From Prunella strophiata (lineage: Eukaryota > Chordata > Aves > Passeriformes > Prunellidae), in the NCBI GenBank assembly GCA_036583965.1, contig JAZBQD010000027.1, positions 22,947,001 through 23,011,000 of the forward strand: DNA of 64,000 nucleotides, in the 5' to 3' direction. Shown piece after piece: positions 60,941 to 64,000 of the stretch; positions within the stretch are counted from its first letter, which is position 1; every line of letters begins with the position of its first letter. The notes beneath the pieces are model-generated. The model was given only the letters and a program-made list of their open reading frames with translations, had not been told where the DNA came from and searched no databases. Both the position numbers and the translations under genes were made by a program.

Positions 60941-61015
60941 GTAAGAATGATCTGCTTCACAGGAAAGCTATATACAAATGGTGAGAAAAAAGAAAAAAAA
61001 ACCAAAATGCTATAG

Positions 61016-61035
61016 GTCCATTCATGTCCATTCAT
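61016..61035. repeat. two perfect copies of a 10-base unit
   Basis: GTCCATTCAT occurs twice head to tail with no mismatch. Confidence 0.85.
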
Positions 61036-61400
61036 TTAAAATATTTAGCTGCTAGTTAGGATTATTGGTTATTAAGTGTAAAGTGAAGTACAGATGATGA
61101 CATCATCACTGACAGAGATTTGATTTGTTAATCAAAAGAGTTGAGAAACAGACCTGTTAATAGTTAAGCACAGATTTGACTAAGGAATTATCTGTGTAAC
61201 TGTGAATATAAATGAAAAGCTGAAGGGTGAGGCCATCCCTGAGTACAGCTGTATAGTGGATGTGATGATCCTTGGCTGGGATAGTTTTCAATCCTGCACT
61301 TATGTAAGGCCACCTAGCCAGGAGGAGAGGTTCCTGAGAGGGAAAAGAGGGACACAAGAGCATGGAAGCAAAAAAACTTGAGATCTTGTAGTCATTCATA
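61036..61400. other. noncoding DNA
   Basis: Unique sequence with a 15-base near-palindrome GATGATGACATCATC (61093-61107), whose TGACATCA core is one transition from a CRE (TGACGTCA). Nothing else is recognised. Confidence 0.5.
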
Positions 61401-61411
61401 CATATAATATA

Positions 61412-61436
61412 TGTGTGTGTGTGTGTGTGTGTGTGT
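61412..61436. repeat. (TG)12 microsatellite
   Basis: Twelve uninterrupted TG units plus one T, preceded by an AT-rich ATATAATATA and followed by ACAC. It is the only dinucleotide microsatellite of this length in the window and is probably polymorphic. The + strand frame that starts with MCVCVCV is an artefact of it. Confidence 0.97.
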
Positions 61437-64000
61437 ACACATCCACATCAAAGCACATCCCTCCTTGTCTGCCACATAACAAACCATTGTCCTGCCTGCT
61501 GACAGGCTCCCTCCCTGCTTCTGATGGCTATTTTCAGCAATTCATGGCACTGTGCAACCTCCTCACTCCCAAGCTCAAGCCTGTACAACACATGCCATTA
61601 GGAGGAGAGAAATCTCTATCAGTCATTCTGAGAGCACTTACTATTTTGAAAGACTTTGACAGGTCTTTTCACATTAAAGGCAAAGGGGAACTAGTGTAGA
61701 AATCATTCAAAGCAGGGGATGTCTCAGGCTGGCTGTCAAATGGTTTGGAGCAGGCATAAAGACAGCCAGTTTTAATTGGAAAAGCAAGGTTAGCCACACA
61801 GGTTTGGACAATGCCTCTCTCTTCAGAGGGGAAAAAAGCTTGCCTATAAAACTATCTATTATACAAGTCTGGGATGGCAGAAATACAAGAACATTTCCAG
61901 AGACTTCATTCAGTCTGGCTTTGATTTAGCTAATCTCCTCAGAGGCCTGCAAGGCCAACTACACAAGCTACAGAAATGACCAAATAGCTTAAATCTCACA
62001 CAAGGCTGACATTCTCAATCAGCATCTGTTTTGTTCAGCTAACCAACAATCTCAATTTTAGCAGTCAGAACTAAGGGGATCACATCTGATAATATTTAAT
62101 TCTATTTGAACCTCTAAAATGCTACAGCATTTCAGGCTTTCATAAAGTAAACTGGAATTTTCACTGTAGTGTGGCATGCTTCAGAATATGTATATACATA
62201 TATACAGTCTGGTACATAATGAGAGGCTCTCATTCACCCTCAATATTTCATGATCTTACACATTTTTTAATGATGTTCACAGATGCAGGAGATGAAATAA
62301 ATATTTACCAATTTCAGACATTACTTACTGCTGAAAACTAATGACTTCTTGGAAACTATTGACTTGTAGATAACAGCAGCTGAAAGTACTAGGCGCCCTT
62401 CGATGTTTCAGATTCAGGGTATTCACTTAGTAACAGGATTGGTGACTAAGGAATTATTTTTTAAACTGTGCTAATTCATCATTCCATGTGTGATTCTTTC
62501 CACACAACAAAAAGTGAGTTCCAATGTTTCACAAAGTTATCTTAGTGGAGACTAACCAAATTACAGCTGGTAGGCAGAGGGAGTCCTTTATTTTTTCAGA
62601 GTCCTTCAGATCCAAAAAACCATCTGAGTGTCTAAGGAGGTAGCATCTGAATTAATTAATGACAGAATCATCTGAAATGACAGAGCAAGCTGCTTTCCTA
62701 TCAGCTAAAATTACACAAACTGTCAGACCTTTCTCTCTATTCATTTCTCTTTAGGTGCATAAGTCCCTGAATTATGTGACTGATCCACTACAATAGAAAA
62801 AAGGATTGTAGAGGTTGAAGAAAGGTTTAATTTGCAACATATACAAACAAGAAACCAGCAAAGACCAACAGAATCCCACATGTGCAAATAATGTGCAATA
62901 ATGGTCTGTATATGAGAAATTCTTCATGTCTGCATAGCAGCCAAAATTCCTCACAAACAGATCCCAAATACCCTCAAGGAAACATCAGGGAAAGTTAAAA
63001 GATATTCCCCAAATAATTCTGTTGGTGGCTTACTCAGCTCAGCTCAGAACAGAATTCTCCATGCAAAATGAATAAAATAAAACCCCTGCTTTCAGAAATC
63101 CATTTTTAGGAAGTCTTTAAATGTGAACTGACTCTGGGACAATCCTTGTACCTAAGTCCTCACACTAATTTCTACCTGTGGTTCCAATAATTTCTCTGCA
63201 CACTCTGGTTGATTTTCTAGGGAATTTTAAATTGTGAAAGACAAAACCATGCACGCAGCATCCAGAAGCCATGGACCTCATCTTCCAGAGTTATTTTATG
63301 CTGTTACACATAAAGTGCAAAAGGACATTGCCACAGGTAAAGATGCCACCTTTTCCCCCTCCACTTGTGCTTTACACATTGCCCACCTGCTCAGGGTGGC
63401 ACTCACCCTGCTGCCTGTTTTCATTGCTGGGAGATCAATTTTAAGCTGCCACCAGGCAAGGAAAACCTGTCAGAATTCATCATGCTGTGCAGGCAATGCT
63501 CACTCCTTCACAAGCTCTCCCTTTCTCCTGGAGAATTAGAGAGAGATCTCTGCAACTGAGCTAAGTGAACAGAACACACTGGATCATCAGCCAGCACCAG
63601 AACCCTCATGGCTCATTTCCACAACTTTCAACAAGACATTCATACATTGCCCAGGTATTTCCTCAATTCTTCAATACTTTTTGGAATACCTTAGAAAAAC
63701 CTAGAGTGTCACAAACTGAAATGTTAACAGTGCATGGAAGAGACAGAGCCTCACAATTTTGCTGCAAGCCAGCAGCATTATCTACAATCCAAAATGAAAT
63801 CCTGAATAACCAGATGACTGGTCAGCTTTAACACTGACTGATAGAGGTGCATGAATGAGAAAAATACACTCTGGGAAGCATGTAAGAGAACTCAGAAAAT
63901 ATCATAATCATTAGCTGTCCAGATGGTGCACTTATTGTTACTTAGCTTTGAATCATGAATTAAGCAGTACAGAAAATTCTTGACAATCTACCTTTTCAAC
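61437..64000. other. right-edge noncoding DNA
   Basis: No gene recognised. The stretch 61740-62060 has conserved-noncoding texture. Splice-like signals on the - strand at 62329-62379 (acceptor TAGTACTTTCAG, donor GCA/GTAAGT) enclose 51 bases open in one frame, too weak to list alone. AT palindromic words lie at 62186-62207. The last 800 bases carry short overlapping frames (up to 101 codons) without motifs. Confidence 0.5.

Noticed and set aside
62329..62379. 51-base - strand microexon with GCA/GTAAGT donor
   Set aside because: The acceptor is moderate, the donor lacks the usual G before GT, and a 17-codon open frame is uninformative.
1..64000. The many open frames of 60-140 codons across both strands as genes
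   Set aside because: They overlap one another on both strands, follow local base composition, lack recognisable domains and mostly have no splice signals. In an animal genome frames this short are expected by chance. Those with some extra support are listed individually at low confidence.

Overview
This window reads as nuclear DNA of a bird. It is AT-rich and strongly depleted of CpG, with very few interspersed repeats. The only repeats I can name with confidence are two 5'-truncated CR1 LINE remnants (26.7 kb and 28.7-29.0 kb), both with the element sense on the - strand. Their 3'-end wording is of the kind common in modern birds. There is no operon structure, no tRNA or rRNA gene, no CpG island and no long coding region, so most of the window is probably a large intron or a gene-poor intergenic region.

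Layout. The left end (1-1.2 kb) holds the most protein-like short frame: a candidate exon on the - strand at 1059-1160 with a strong acceptor, an AG/GTAAGT donor, and a methionine-started frame preceded by an in-frame stop. An optional 33-base in-phase candidate lies at 213-245. A second - strand candidate (114 bases, open throughout) lies at 11241-11354. On the + strand the best splice-flanked candidates are 60878-60940, 46560-46800 (inside the longest frame of the window, 233 codons) and 43664-43779. None has a product I recognise, and several such pairings are expected by chance in 64 kb.

The rest is AT-rich unique sequence with simple repeats: many poly-A/T tracts, one TG microsatellite (61.4 kb), A/C-rich low-complexity DNA and a few two-copy short tandem duplications. 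There is also a scatter of perfect hairpins, the best at 48005-48033, and a large AT-rich palindrome at 16.07-16.17 kb. A C-run cluster at 33.0 kb could form a G-quadruplex on the - strand. CpG is locally retained around 11.8-12.1 kb, with overlapping palindromes that contain an E-box. Several compact, repeat-free stretches (18.6-20.0, 25.2-26.2, 41.9-42.1 and 53.8-54.0 kb) look like conserved noncoding regulatory DNA, but only alignment to other vertebrates could establish that.

I found no convincing new biological system. The points most worth checking are the candidate exons at the left end and the hairpins.
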